DNA of 55,285 nucleotides, from contig CAZUGA010000031.1 of NCBI GenBank assembly GCA_964619885.1, positions 1 through 55,285 on the forward strand, read 5' to 3'. Source of the stretch: CAZUGA01 sp964619885 (GTDB lineage: Bacteria > Pseudomonadota > Gammaproteobacteria > Methylococcales > UBA1147). The position numbers and the translations under genes are program-made. The notes beneath the pieces are model-generated. The model was not told the DNA's origin, ran no database searches, and worked only from the letters and a program-made list of their open reading frames with translations. Shown here one piece after another: positions 35,733 through 45,595 of the stretch (position 1 is the first letter of the stretch; each line of letters starts with the position of its first letter).

Positions 35733-36254
35733 ATGATCGATTCAGAGGGATATCGCCATAATGTCGGGATAGTCCTTTGCAATAAGGATGGTCAACTGTT
35801 TTGGGCGCGCCGTGCCGGTATGGATTCGTGGCAATTCCCACAGGGTGGAATAAAACGCAACGAAGCCCCCGAGGACGCCATGTACCGTGAATTGTACGAG
35901 GAAGTTGGTCTGCGCCGGAATCATGTGGATGTCATCGGGCGAACACGGTCGTGGCTACGCTATGATCTTCCCGAAAAATACATTAGAAAGCATTCTTATC
36001 CGTTGTGTATTGGGCAAAAGCAGTTGTGGTTCATTTTGGAAATGAAATCCAGCGAGCATTGCGTGCGCTTCGATTGTTCTGATCGTCCGGAATTTGACGG
36101 TTGGCGCTGGGTCGATTTTTGGTACCCGGTTGACAAAGTGGTTTTTTTTAAACGGGACGTTTATCGCAAGGCTTTGACCGAATTGGGCGGATATTTGACA
36201 TCGGAATCGGTCCCTGTAAACGCCGGCGGATTTTTATCTAAAGCCTCTGTGTAA
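35733..36254 (+). CDS. rppH: RNA pyrophosphohydrolase RppH
   Basis: RppH removes pyrophosphate from the 5' end of RNAs and so starts RNase E decay. The 173-residue protein opens MIDSEGYRHNVGIVLCN as in proteobacterial RppH and has the Nudix box GGIKRNEAPEDAMYRELYEEVG, split here as GGIKRNEAPED and RELYEEVGL. The motifs WLRYDLP, GQKQLWF and FDGWRWVDFWYP are also those of RppH. It is a single gene, converging with the MFS gene. Confidence 0.96.
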   Translation: MIDSEGYRHNVGIVLCNKDGQLFWARRAGMDSWQFPQGGIKRNEAPEDAMYRELYEEVGLRRNHVDVIGRTRSWLRYDLPEKYIRKHSYPLCIGQKQLWFILEMKSSEHCVRFDCSDRPEFDGWRWVDFWYPVDKVVFFKRDVYRKALTELGGYLTSESVPVNAGGFLSKASV

Positions 36255-36413
36255 CCCAGATACGCCACCTGTTTCTGTGTTGATTTCGAAAATAGATGCA
36301 ATCCGATAATGAGCGGAGGTTCTCCGTTTAAGCCCGGATCCGGGAATATTATTGTTCACCCCGATTGGATTTGTAAACGCTGTATCCTAGAATCTATTCT
36401 TTACAGGTTCTTC

Positions 36414-37574
36414 CTACGGTAGTTTTCTAGCCGTAATGCAAGCGATCATCGCGATTATTGCGCCAAAACACATGACTGCGGGTTGTCCCCAAGTTTGCAA
36501 AACACTCGCCAACACTAAAGGCGTGACGACTCCGGCCAAGTGGAAAAAAGTGGCACCGGTAGCCAAATTCGCGATCAAAAATTTTTCTGGGTCCGCGCGT
36601 TTGAGGGAAGCATCTGTAATTACGGCTGTTCCGAACAAAAATGAGTCGAGCAAGAATAACCCAATAAATATACTTAGGTCCGCAAATATCAAGCCAATAA
36701 ATAGCAGATTCACAAGAAAGTAAACGATCGTAAGTACATTCTTCGGGTTGTAAGTCGTGGCGAGCCAACCCAGAGTACGGTAGCCGATTAACCCGGCTAT
36801 GCTGCCGGCAAGCAAAATGCCGCTGAGTTGAACCGTTGATACGTGAAACTGCGACACAATTTGCGTTACCACAAAGGTTTTGAACAAGGCACTGCGGGAG
36901 CCCGCTAGGAAATTCAGTAAGTAGATGGGCCACAGACGGGTCTTGAAATGAAAGCCGGGGGTGGGGGGAGTGTCTCTTTCGAACCGGTTCCCCCGTTGAT
37001 AGACAAGGCTAACCAATAGAACGATCAAGCCAGCAACCAGCAGTAAATCCCGTGTTGATGCATCCTGATCGATCCAGAATAGCAAAAACGTCGCTGCAAT
37101 TGCTGCTAAGGGCCCTAGGCTTTTTAATCGGCCTAGTTTCAAGTTTACGTTGCTGTATGTAGCGTTTTTGATTGTTACCGTATTGATCAAAGGTAAATAC
37201 GCGTTGAAACCGGCGCTTATGAGCATGACGGCAGCATATAACCCAATGATCGTAGATGTGTTACCGGCTAGTAGTAAGCCGACCGCCAATACCAGCAGGA
37301 AAAAACTTATTAACGAGTCAAGTTTTATAATGTGGGCGAATTTTGCGATGCAGAATGTGAACAATGCGGGGATTGATGCAGCGGTGAAAAGATATGCAAT
37401 TTCAACCGGCGAAATGAATAAATCAGTCAGCGCATAGTTATAAAATGTTGTACGCCATATCGTGTAAACACCGACGATTATGAAATAATTTGCGGTCCAC
37501 GATAAGCTTTGACTGGCTGAATTCGAGTAGTCGAGATTGATTTGCCGGTTATGCAACCGCTTGGTTGATGACAT
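36414..37574 (-). CDS. MFS-type permease
   Basis: An integral membrane protein of about 386 residues with roughly twelve membrane helices, in the arrangement of the major facilitator superfamily (two six-helix halves joined by a hydrophilic loop QRGNRFERDTPPTPG near residue 200). No substrate signature is recognised. The ATG at 37574 is preferred over the TTG at 37589. It follows the pentapeptide-repeat gene by 23 bases on the same strand, so the two may be one transcript. Confidence 0.75.
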   Translation of the reverse strand: MSSTKRLHNRQINLDYSNSASQSLSWTANYFIIVGVYTIWRTTFYNYALTDLFISPVEIAYLFTAASIPALFTFCIAKFAHIIKLDSLISFFLLVLAVGLLLAGNTSTIIGLYAAVMLISAGFNAYLPLINTVTIKNATYSNVNLKLGRLKSLGPLAAIAATFLLFWIDQDASTRDLLLVAGLIVLLVSLVYQRGNRFERDTPPTPGFHFKTRLWPIYLLNFLAGSRSALFKTFVVTQIVSQFHVSTVQLSGILLAGSIAGLIGYRTLGWLATTYNPKNVLTIVYFLVNLLFIGLIFADLSIFIGLFLLDSFLFGTAVITDASLKRADPEKFLIANLATGATFFHLAGVVTPLVLASVLQTWGQPAVMCFGAIIAMIACITARKLP

Positions 37575-37597
37575 CGATTCGAGTTGCAATGGTAAAT

Positions 37598-38806
37598 CTA
37601 TAGCAATGCGAAAAATTGGCTGCCGGTTCCAGAATTGGCCAAGGTTTCGCGTAAGCGGTCGAAGCGTCGCTGTAGTTCTTCATATTGCGTTTCTTCGGAA
37701 CCCTCAATTCCGAGTTTTTTGTAGGCGTCTTTTAAACTTGCGGGTTGTTGTTCGATTCGACTGATCAGTGCCTTTTTTTGCTTCATCAGCAATATTGTGT
37801 AGGCCTCATTTGGGATCGATTGGATAGGGTTGTGTTTCTGGGGGTGGTCGTATAAATGTAGTAATGCCTCCAGCGTAAAAAAGGCATCTTCTATATTTGT
37901 GCAGTTTTCCGCGAAAATAGCGCCGTACAGATAGGCTTGCGTGAAATCTGTTTTGCGAAGATTTGCATTGTCAAATTCGACGCCATCGAGATTGGCTCCT
38001 CTGAATGATGTTTCCTGCAGGTCGACATTCTTAAAACGGGCCTTTTTTAGTGTGGCCTCAGTAAAATTTGCTCGATATAGGTTTACATCCTCAAATACAC
38101 TGGCCGAAAGATTGAAGTTTTCGAAATTCTTTTTGCGCAGGTTGATTCGAGTGGGTGTTTGGGCGATGAATGTACTGCCATGAAAATCCAACTGACTCTC
38201 TTGCAGAATATGCTTGATAACTTTTTTAGTGGTGCCCAGCAAGCCCAGTGTGTGCTTGCCTCCGGATTCATAGTGCGCCCTCAGTTGAACCAAGAACGGT
38301 AGTGCTTCATTACCGTAAATTTGCAACGATTGGATGCGTTGCACGAGCGAATGGTTTCCGTGTTTGGTCTGTTTGTGCGAGGTCTTATCATCGATAATCT
38401 CGGAAAATATTTGTACCATGTGACTTAAATGCTGCGTTTTTAAATTCGCCGCGGCGATTTGTTTGGAGCTTGTCAGTTGCTGTTCTGCAATTTCGTTGGC
38501 GCTTTTTATTTGCTGTGTATTGATCGCCTGGGTCACATAGAAACTAATCAAACCGAGAACCAGCGGCATCAAACCGAGACGCAGTGCTTCCAACCACAAA
38601 GCTTTTTTTTCAGGGCGATCGTATGACGGTGGCACTTGAATAGATGGGCTTTTCTGGAGAGGTTGCCCGCTTTGTCTGTCATGCATACCGAGCTGCAGCT
38701 TGCGTGCCCGAGAATTTTTTCGCCGCGCTTCTGCAATGCTTGCCGTTGAGCCTCTATCGGGCCCGGCGTCTTGGTTAGAATTTCCGTTGGTTGGCAGGTC
38801 AAACAT
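37598..38806 (-). CDS. membrane protein with pentapeptide repeats
   Basis: A 402-residue protein. A Lys/Arg-rich cytoplasmic N-terminus is followed by one membrane helix (about residues 75-95), a helical middle section, and about ten pentapeptide repeats (about 235-320, pattern A(N/D)L.. in FENFNLSASVFEDVNLYRAN and ANLRKTDFTQAYLYGAIF). The C-terminus is a predicted helical segment. Membrane-anchored pentapeptide proteins are widespread and mostly uncharacterised. GGGAT precedes the start. It is the first gene of a probable pair with the MFS permease. Confidence 0.82.
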   Translation of the reverse strand: MFDLPTNGNSNQDAGPDRGSTASIAEARRKNSRARKLQLGMHDRQSGQPLQKSPSIQVPPSYDRPEKKALWLEALRLGLMPLVLGLISFYVTQAINTQQIKSANEIAEQQLTSSKQIAAANLKTQHLSHMVQIFSEIIDDKTSHKQTKHGNHSLVQRIQSLQIYGNEALPFLVQLRAHYESGGKHTLGLLGTTKKVIKHILQESQLDFHGSTFIAQTPTRINLRKKNFENFNLSASVFEDVNLYRANFTEATLKKARFKNVDLQETSFRGANLDGVEFDNANLRKTDFTQAYLYGAIFAENCTNIEDAFFTLEALLHLYDHPQKHNPIQSIPNEAYTILLMKQKKALISRIEQQPASLKDAYKKLGIEGSEETQYEELQRRFDRLRETLANSGTGSQFFALL

Positions 38807-39239
38807 CGTGATATCCCTATATATGGTCGTATTGGTTGTTTACGTAGGTCCATCCTATGTGGACTGCCATTAAATGGCTGTGAAGTACTATTCGGACTTC
38901 GTGTGAAATAGTCACGGCCTAGTCCGTATCATTCTCCCGGAAGATTATCAGGACTAGGCGATTAAACGATCGCATTGGGCATTCGCATATGCAGGTTGAT
39001 CACGTATACTACGTGCCAGCGCTAGTGACCTCTAAAGCTTAGAGCGCGTGGGGTGATCGGAAGACTATCGTTTCGATCTACTATTCCGTTTTTGTTCAAG
39101 CTTGCTTTGATTAGACTGGATGAATCGATATTGGCCGAAAGTTGGTGACCAAGGACTAATAACTGGATCCGTGACTCCACTACCGCACATGACACAAACC
39201 CTTGATTGCACAGCGGTCAAATAAATGACCCCTTAACCG
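38807..39239. other. 433-base intergenic region with several inverted repeats
   Basis: No gene is seen between the pentapeptide gene (leftward) and the peptide-transport operon (rightward). Perfect inverted repeats lie at 38917-38959 (9-base arms GCCTAGTCC/GGACTAGGC, 25-base centre), 39001-39015 (CACGTA/TACGTG), 39030-39044 (CTCTAA/TTAGAG) and 39215-39230 (GGTCA/TGACC). They may be operators or RNA hairpins. No clear -35/-10 pair was picked out. Confidence 0.5.
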
Positions 39240-41459
39240 TTGGGTGAGGCTAAGATTTTTTATTCCCCCGTTAAAACAATATATTGCACGTCTTTATCCG
39301 GGTTGAAATTACGGATTCAGATAGTAATATTGAGTTCGTTAATGATCGGGATTTGCGGCTGTAGCGGTGAATCGTGGAATAACCCCTACGGGGTGCAGAG
39401 AGGCCCGGAAAACGTTTTGTATAGTTCGTTCACCGAACGGCCCAAACATCTCGACCCTGCTGTTGCCTACAGTGCGAATGAATATGTGTTTATCGGTCAA
39501 ATCTACGAGCCGCCTCTGCAATATCATTATTTGATTAGGCCGTACACCCTGGTTCCGCTGACCGCAGAAGTCTTACCGGGTGTAACATATTTCGACCGGG
39601 ATGGGGCTATATTACCCGACGATGCCAGTGTGGAATCAATTGCGTATAGCGACTATACGATCCGAATTCGCCCGAGAGTCCGCTATCAACCACACCCTGC
39701 TTTCGCGAAGGATGCTCAAGGCCAGTTTTTGTACCACCGGTTGGACGCCACCGAATTGCAATCGATCAACGGAATTAGTGATTTCGAGTTGACCGGGTCT
39801 CGCGAGCTGGATGCCGATGACTATGTCTATCAGATCAAACGCCTGGTTGATCCAAGGATACATTCACCGATCGCCGAGTTGATGAAGCACTATATAGTTG
39901 GCCTTGGTCAACTTGGTGATGAGTTGGCAAAAATTCATAAATCTGACGCGAATAACAATATTGATTTGAAGGACTTCGCCATCGAAGGTGTGAAATCGTT
40001 GGATCGATATAGCTATCGGGTTAGAATTCGCGGCAAGTATCCGCAATTCCGTTATTGGTTGGCCATGCCGTTTTTTTCACCAATGCCATGGGAAGCGGTC
40101 GAATTTTACGCCCAACCTGGTTTGCGCGAGAAAAATATAAGCTTGGATTGGTATCCTGTAGGTACCGGTCCCTACATGCTGGTAGAGAATAACCCAAACC
40201 GGCAAATGGTCCTGGAGAAAAATCCGAACTATCACATGGACAAATATCCGACACGAGGTGAACCGGGCGATCGGGCAGCCGGGTTGTTGGATGATGCAGG
40301 TCATAAACTGCCGTTTATCGATAGAGTGATATATACGCTGGAAAAAGAAAATATTCCGTATTGGAATAAATTCTTACAGGGTTATTACGATGGCTCGGGC
40401 ATCGCGTCGGACAGTTTTGATCAGGCTATCCAGTTTAGCGGTCAAGGCGAAGCTGAACTGACCCAAGCGATGCACGATAAAGGGATACAGCTGAAAACTG
40501 CGGTAACGACGTCGATATTCTATATGGGCTTTAATATGCTGGATCCGGTAGTGGGTGGTTACTCTAACCGTGCTAGAGAGTTGCGCCAAGCGTTATCTAT
40601 CGCGATCGATTACGAAGAATACATTTCAATTTTCACGAATGGTCGTGGGGTTGCCGCTCAGGGATTGTTGCCGCCCGGTATATTCGGTAGTCAGAGTGGG
40701 GAGAAGGGTATAAACCCTTATGTTTATGATTGGGTAGACGGCGCGCCGCAACGAAAAAGTATCGATGAAGCGAAGCGATTGTTGGCCGAGGCGGGTTATC
40801 CCGGGGGTCATAATCCCAAGGATGGAAAGCCGTTGGTGTTGTATTTGGATACCGTCGCTACCGGTCCCGATGACAAGGCTCGCCTGAATTGGTACAGAAA
40901 GCAATTTACGAAGTTGGGGATTCAGTTGGTTATCCGAACTACAGATTACAATCGTTTCCAACAAAAGATGCGCAACGGGGATGCACAGATTTTTATGTGG
41001 GGGTGGAACGCCGATTATCCTGACCCGGAAAATTTCTTTTTCTTATTACACGGTGCCAACGCTAAAGTTAAAGGCGGTGGTGAGAATGCGGTTAATTATC
41101 AAAATCCGGAGTTTGATAAATTATTTGAAATGATGCGAAATATGGACGACGGTGAAGAGCGTTTTGCGTTGATACAGCAATTGCAGGATATTGTGCGTCG
41201 GGATTCACCGTGGATTTTCGGTTTCCACCCCAAAAGTTTTAGCCTGCATCACGATTGGTACAAGAATCTAAAGCCCAATTTGATGGCAAATAATCGTTTG
41301 AAGTATACCAAGATTGACTCATCGCTCAGGCAGGATCAACGTAGGCAATGGAACAAACCTGTAGTCTGGCCATTCGCCGTGTTTGCGGTGTTGATCTTGG
41401 TCATGTTGGCACCGGCGTGGCTGCAATATCGCCGTAAACAACAGGCAAAGGCGAAATAG
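39240..41459 (+). CDS. peptide ABC transporter substrate-binding lipoprotein (YejA/OppA-like)
   Basis: A 739-residue periplasmic binding protein of SBP family 5. The lipobox is MIGICGC; the signal would fit a start at the TTG at 39303 (LKLRIQIVILSSLMIG), while the frame opens at a TTG at 39240. Family motifs are LDPAVAYSANEY near residue 60, VGTGPYMLVENNPNRQMVLEKNPNY (given here as YPVGTGPYML and VLEKNPNY), LRQALSIAIDYEEYI and the C-terminal WGWNADYPDPENFF. A C-terminal membrane helix (WPFAVFAVLILVMLAPAWL) is unusual for a soluble binding protein and suggests double anchoring. First gene of the transporter operon. Confidence 0.88.
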   Translation: MGEAKIFYSPVKTIYCTSLSGLKLRIQIVILSSLMIGICGCSGESWNNPYGVQRGPENVLYSSFTERPKHLDPAVAYSANEYVFIGQIYEPPLQYHYLIRPYTLVPLTAEVLPGVTYFDRDGAILPDDASVESIAYSDYTIRIRPRVRYQPHPAFAKDAQGQFLYHRLDATELQSINGISDFELTGSRELDADDYVYQIKRLVDPRIHSPIAELMKHYIVGLGQLGDELAKIHKSDANNNIDLKDFAIEGVKSLDRYSYRVRIRGKYPQFRYWLAMPFFSPMPWEAVEFYAQPGLREKNISLDWYPVGTGPYMLVENNPNRQMVLEKNPNYHMDKYPTRGEPGDRAAGLLDDAGHKLPFIDRVIYTLEKENIPYWNKFLQGYYDGSGIASDSFDQAIQFSGQGEAELTQAMHDKGIQLKTAVTTSIFYMGFNMLDPVVGGYSNRARELRQALSIAIDYEEYISIFTNGRGVAAQGLLPPGIFGSQSGEKGINPYVYDWVDGAPQRKSIDEAKRLLAEAGYPGGHNPKDGKPLVLYLDTVATGPDDKARLNWYRKQFTKLGIQLVIRTTDYNRFQQKMRNGDAQIFMWGWNADYPDPENFFFLLHGANAKVKGGGENAVNYQNPEFDKLFEMMRNMDDGEERFALIQQLQDIVRRDSPWIFGFHPKSFSLHHDWYKNLKPNLMANNRLKYTKIDSSLRQDQRRQWNKPVVWPFAVFAVLILVMLAPAWLQYRRKQQAKAK

Positions 41460-41462
41460 TCG

Positions 41463-42440
41463 ATGGGCAGCTATATCCTGAGGCGAATTTTGTACGCGTT
41501 TCCGCTGCTGATGGGGGTCAACGTGTTGACCTTTCTGCTGTTCTTTATCGTCAATACGCCGGATGATATGGCGCGTATGCAACTTGGCCAAAAGCATGTA
41601 ACCCAGGAGGCTATAGATAAGTGGAAAAGCGAACGCGGTTACGACATGCCTTTATTGTGGAATGATCAGGAAACCGGCGGCGAACGCTTGACCGAGACCA
41701 TTTTTTATAAGAAATCCGTTGGTTTGTTTCTGTTTCGTTTTGGTCGTTCGGACAGCGGTAGGAATATCGGATCCGATATTCGCCAACGCATGTGGCCCAG
41801 CCTGGCTATTGCGGTTCCATCTCTAATTTTAGGTTTATTAGCCAATATTAGTTTCGCCGTGATGTTGGTATTTTTTCGCACCACCTATCTGGAGTTCTGG
41901 GGCGTGATCGGATGTGTGGTATTGATGTCGATTTCGGCGTTATTTTATATTATTTCCGGGCAATTTCTAGTGGGTAAGCTATTGCAAATGGTGCCCATAT
42001 CCGGATACGACACTGGTCTGCAGGCTATTAAATTTATTATATTGCCGGTACTCATCGGCGTGGCTTCTGGGATCGGCGCAGGTACTCGCTGGTATAGGAC
42101 GTTGTTTCTGGAAGAAGTCGAAAAAGATTATGTTAGAACCGCGCGCGCCAAAGGTTTAACCGAAACACGCATGCTGTTTACCCACGTACTGCGCAATGCC
42201 ATGATCCCAATACTCACCGGCGTGGTCGTCGTGTTACCTACACTGTTTATGGGTAGCCTGATTACCGAATCGTTTTTTAGTATTCCGGGCTTGGGCAGCT
42301 ACACCATAGACGCGATCAGTCGACAAGATTTTGCCATAGTAAGGTCCATGGTTTTTCTGGGTTCGGTACTTTACATATTCGGATTGCTGCTGACTGACAT
42401 TTCCTACACCTTAGTCGATCCGCGGGTCAGGCTGTCCTAG
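41463..42440 (+). CDS. peptide ABC transporter permease (OppB/YejB-like)
   Basis: A 325-residue inner-membrane permease with six helices. The start MGSYILRRILYAFPLLMGVN is the classic OppB N-terminus and the EAA loop is visible in EKDYVRTARAKGLTETRMLFTHVLRNA. A periplasmic insertion between helices 1 and 2 (about residues 40-95) is typical of this group. It begins 3 bases after the binding-protein gene. Confidence 0.93.
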   Translation: MGSYILRRILYAFPLLMGVNVLTFLLFFIVNTPDDMARMQLGQKHVTQEAIDKWKSERGYDMPLLWNDQETGGERLTETIFYKKSVGLFLFRFGRSDSGRNIGSDIRQRMWPSLAIAVPSLILGLLANISFAVMLVFFRTTYLEFWGVIGCVVLMSISALFYIISGQFLVGKLLQMVPISGYDTGLQAIKFIILPVLIGVASGIGAGTRWYRTLFLEEVEKDYVRTARAKGLTETRMLFTHVLRNAMIPILTGVVVVLPTLFMGSLITESFFSIPGLGSYTIDAISRQDFAIVRSMVFLGSVLYIFGLLLTDISYTLVDPRVRLS

Positions 42441-42443
42441 CTT

Positions 42444-43847
42444 ATGGATAGGTGGGTGATTTTCTGGACCGACGGACTGGTTTTTCTGCTGGTTTGCGCG
42501 GTCATCCTTTTGATTCTGAGAATCCGCTCCAAAGAGCACCTGCGTCGACCTTGGCGGAAGGTTGTGACCAATAAAGTGGGTATGGTGTCGGCTGTGGTGC
42601 TTGGATTTTTTCTATTGATCGGGTTGGCCGATACCATTCATTTCAAGCCCATTCTGGATAATTCCCAACAATCCCAGAATACCTATTCCAGCGAGCCGAT
42701 AAGTTTATTTGATTGGTGGGTGACCCCGCTTAGAATCCGCGAAGAGAAAACCTATTCGGCACCGTTCTCGTGGCGTTTGTACGCCAAGGAGAATATTGTT
42801 TCAGCGGATGGAAGCAAGATTTGGGGTTATCCGCGGCTTAAATACGGTGCGGCGCATCTTGCTGACCCCTCCAGTGAACGATCAACTGATTTGGTCAAGA
42901 TTGGCTTGCTGGGTGCAGCCAAAGGCCTGGTTCTATTCGCCGTGGTTGTTGCATTTTTGGTGGCCGTGCGATCTTGGCGGACGAAAGCTAAGTTTGTCTC
43001 AAGCCTGGCCGAAATCTACGGTAATCGAAGCGGTGTTCCGTGGTGCGCGATGTTTACGACGTTGTTGATTTTGCTAATGGGGGGTTATGCGATTGCAGAA
43101 CTCAGTTTTAAGTATCATGTTTTGGGAACCGATAAGGTTGGTCAAGACGTGTTCTATCAAAGCCTGAAAAGCATTAGAACCGGCATGGTGATCGGAACTT
43201 TGACCACATTGGTAATGTTGCCGTTTGCGTTGATTTTGGGAATATTCGCCGGATATTATCGTGGCTGGGTTGACGATCTGATTCAGTACCTCTACACCAC
43301 ATTAAATTCAATACCCGGCGTCTTGCTGATCGCCGCATCGATACTGGTTGTACAAGTGTATATGTCTAATCATGAAGAGGATTTCGCCAATATTGCCATC
43401 CGTGCCGATACCCGGCTGCTTTTCTTGTGTATGATCTTGGGGCTGACCAGTTGGACTGGATTGTGCCGTTTATTACGAGCTGAAACGATGAAGCTGCGGG
43501 AAATGGAATATGTACAGGCAGCCCGAGCCTTAGGGGTCAAAAATACGAGCATACTGTCGCGCCATATATTACCCAACGTGTTTCACATCGTGTTGATTTC
43601 GGTGGTATTGGATTTTAGCGGCTTGGTTCTCGCAGAGGCGGTTTTATCCTATGTGAATATCGGTGTCGATCCGACCACAAACAGTTGGGGCAATATGATC
43701 AATGGTGCGCGTTTGGAAATGGCGCGGGAGCCAATTGTCTGGTGGTCGCTCGCGGCAGCTTTCTTGTTCATGTTCGCACTGGTTCTGGCGGCAAATTTAT
43801 TCGCCGATGGGGTGCGTGACGCGTTTGATCCACGGCGGGCTCAATGA
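42444..43847 (+). CDS. peptide ABC transporter permease (OppC/YejE-like)
   Basis: A 467-residue permease, longer than usual for OppC. Helix 1 follows a short N-terminus and a large periplasmic section of about 100 residues (about 65-165) precedes a second helix and a linker before the canonical core. The EAA loop is YVQAARALGVKNTSILSRHILPN and the end FADGVRDAFDPR is family-typical. It starts 3 bases after the OppB-like gene. Confidence 0.92.
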   Translation: MDRWVIFWTDGLVFLLVCAVILLILRIRSKEHLRRPWRKVVTNKVGMVSAVVLGFFLLIGLADTIHFKPILDNSQQSQNTYSSEPISLFDWWVTPLRIREEKTYSAPFSWRLYAKENIVSADGSKIWGYPRLKYGAAHLADPSSERSTDLVKIGLLGAAKGLVLFAVVVAFLVAVRSWRTKAKFVSSLAEIYGNRSGVPWCAMFTTLLILLMGGYAIAELSFKYHVLGTDKVGQDVFYQSLKSIRTGMVIGTLTTLVMLPFALILGIFAGYYRGWVDDLIQYLYTTLNSIPGVLLIAASILVVQVYMSNHEEDFANIAIRADTRLLFLCMILGLTSWTGLCRLLRAETMKLREMEYVQAARALGVKNTSILSRHILPNVFHIVLISVVLDFSGLVLAEAVLSYVNIGVDPTTNSWGNMINGARLEMAREPIVWWSLAAAFLFMFALVLAANLFADGVRDAFDPRRAQ

Positions 43848-43934
43848 GGTTTAGATCTCCAACCATGTCTATGCACAGGATAGATTTATTTACAATAGGT
43901 TGGCTGATGTTGGTGAAAAATTAGTTAAATCAGG

Positions 43935-45563
43935 ATGGATTCGTTCTTTTCGGTCAAAGATTTAAAAACCTGTTTTGGCAGGGGTGAATCTTCTGTTGTC
44001 GCGGTGGACGGGGTTAGCTTTGACATTGATCACGGTAAAACATTTGCTCTTGTTGGTGAGTCCGGATCGGGCAAATCCGTCACAGCGCTGTCTGCATTAA
44101 GATTACTGCCGCCCAACGGTCGTATCTTGCAGGGATCGGTTCTGTTGGATGGAGTCGATTTATTCGAATATCCTGAATCGCAAATGTGCCAGGTTCGTGG
44201 TCGTCGGATCGCCATGATTTTTCAGGATCCGATGACATCGCTAAATCCGGTAATGACCATTGGTCGTCAGATTAGTGAATCGCTGAACATCCATGCCAGC
44301 TTGGATGACAGCGAAGTGCGACGCAGAGTGTTGGATCTAATGAATCAAGTGGAAATTCCGGCGGCTGAGCGGCGATTCGATGAATTTCCGCATCAAATGT
44401 CCGGTGGGCAGCGTCAGCGAGTTGTTATCGCTATTGCATTGGCTTCAGAGCCGCAATTGCTGATTGCAGATGAACCGACTACCGCGCTGGATGTTACCGT
44501 GCAAGCGCAAATTCTTAAGTTATTGGTAAGCATCCAAAAATTCAACGGTATGGCTTTGTGGTTGATTACCCACGATTTGGGCATTGTAGATGAAATTGCC
44601 GATAAGATTGCGGTGATGCGGCGGGGCGAGATCGTTGAGCAAGCGTCAAGAGACAGTTTCTTTGCTTCGCCGCAACACCCTTATAGCCGCAAACTATTTG
44701 AGGTTTTGCCGTCAATGGAGGATTTACATTCGGGCGCTGAGGGTTCTGCGAACCCGCTGTTGAATGTCGAAGATTTTAAAGTCTACTATCCGATTCGGAA
44801 AGGCTTGTTCAAGCGCACTGTCGGTTACGTCAAAGCCGTGGATCAGGTGTCGTTTTCACTGCAAAAAGGGCAAACTTTAGCGTTGGTTGGTGAATCCGGT
44901 TGCGGTAAGACCACTTTGGGTAAAGGCTTACTGCATCTGATTCCTAATTCAGGGGGGATAGTTCGATTTGACGGGCATTCCTTGAATGATTTGGCCGCTG
45001 ACGAGTTTCGTCAAGTGCGGTCGCAAATGCAATTGATTTTTCAGGATCCGTTTTCTTCGATGAATCCCAGATTGTTGGTCGGTGAAATTATTGAAGAAGG
45101 TATGCGCACGCTGGTGACCGACATGAGCCAAGCCGAGCGCCAGGATCGGGTTGCGACGTTGTTAGAACAGGTTGGGTTATCAGCCGATGTTAGATCACGC
45201 TATCCGCACGAATTTTCCGGTGGACAGCGGCAAAGGATATGTATTGCGCGAGCGCTAGCCGTCAAGCCACGGCTGATCGTATGCGATGAGCCGACCAGCG
45301 CCCTTGATGTTTCGGTGCAAGCGCAGATTATTGCATTGCTTAAGGATCTACAGGAGCGCGATGGGTTGAGTTATCTGTTTATTAGTCACGATTTGGCTGT
45401 CGTGGCGGAAATGGCGGATTACGTTGCGGTCATGAACCAAGGGTGTATTGTCGAAATGGGCAACGCCGAACAGGTTTTGCGGACACCTGAACAAGATTAC
45501 ACGAGCCGGTTGCTCGAAGCGGTACCCAAGCTGAACCGCGGGCGGGCGCCGTTAAATTTATAA
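43935..45563 (+). CDS. peptide ABC transporter ATPase with two nucleotide-binding domains (YejF-like)
   Basis: A 542-residue protein that joins the OppD- and OppF-type ATPases in one chain. First half: Walker A GESGSGKS, signature MSGGQRQR, Walker B LLIADEPTTALD. Second half: Walker A GESGCGKT, signature FSGGQRQR, Walker B LIVCDEPTSALD. This one-chain form with two permeases and a large binding protein is the YejABEF layout, known for oligopeptide and microcin C uptake. It follows the permeases by 87 bases. Confidence 0.95.
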   Translation: MDSFFSVKDLKTCFGRGESSVVAVDGVSFDIDHGKTFALVGESGSGKSVTALSALRLLPPNGRILQGSVLLDGVDLFEYPESQMCQVRGRRIAMIFQDPMTSLNPVMTIGRQISESLNIHASLDDSEVRRRVLDLMNQVEIPAAERRFDEFPHQMSGGQRQRVVIAIALASEPQLLIADEPTTALDVTVQAQILKLLVSIQKFNGMALWLITHDLGIVDEIADKIAVMRRGEIVEQASRDSFFASPQHPYSRKLFEVLPSMEDLHSGAEGSANPLLNVEDFKVYYPIRKGLFKRTVGYVKAVDQVSFSLQKGQTLALVGESGCGKTTLGKGLLHLIPNSGGIVRFDGHSLNDLAADEFRQVRSQMQLIFQDPFSSMNPRLLVGEIIEEGMRTLVTDMSQAERQDRVATLLEQVGLSADVRSRYPHEFSGGQRQRICIARALAVKPRLIVCDEPTSALDVSVQAQIIALLKDLQERDGLSYLFISHDLAVVAEMADYVAVMNQGCIVEMGNAEQVLRTPEQDYTSRLLEAVPKLNRGRAPLNL

Positions 45564-45595
45564 CGAATGGGTTTTGAGTGGAATGTAAACAGATC

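Noticed and set aside
36300..36345. Bidirectional terminator between rppH and the MFS gene
   Set aside because: CGGAG-GTT-CTCCG and a CCCGGATCCGGG palindrome are present, but no useful T-run follows.
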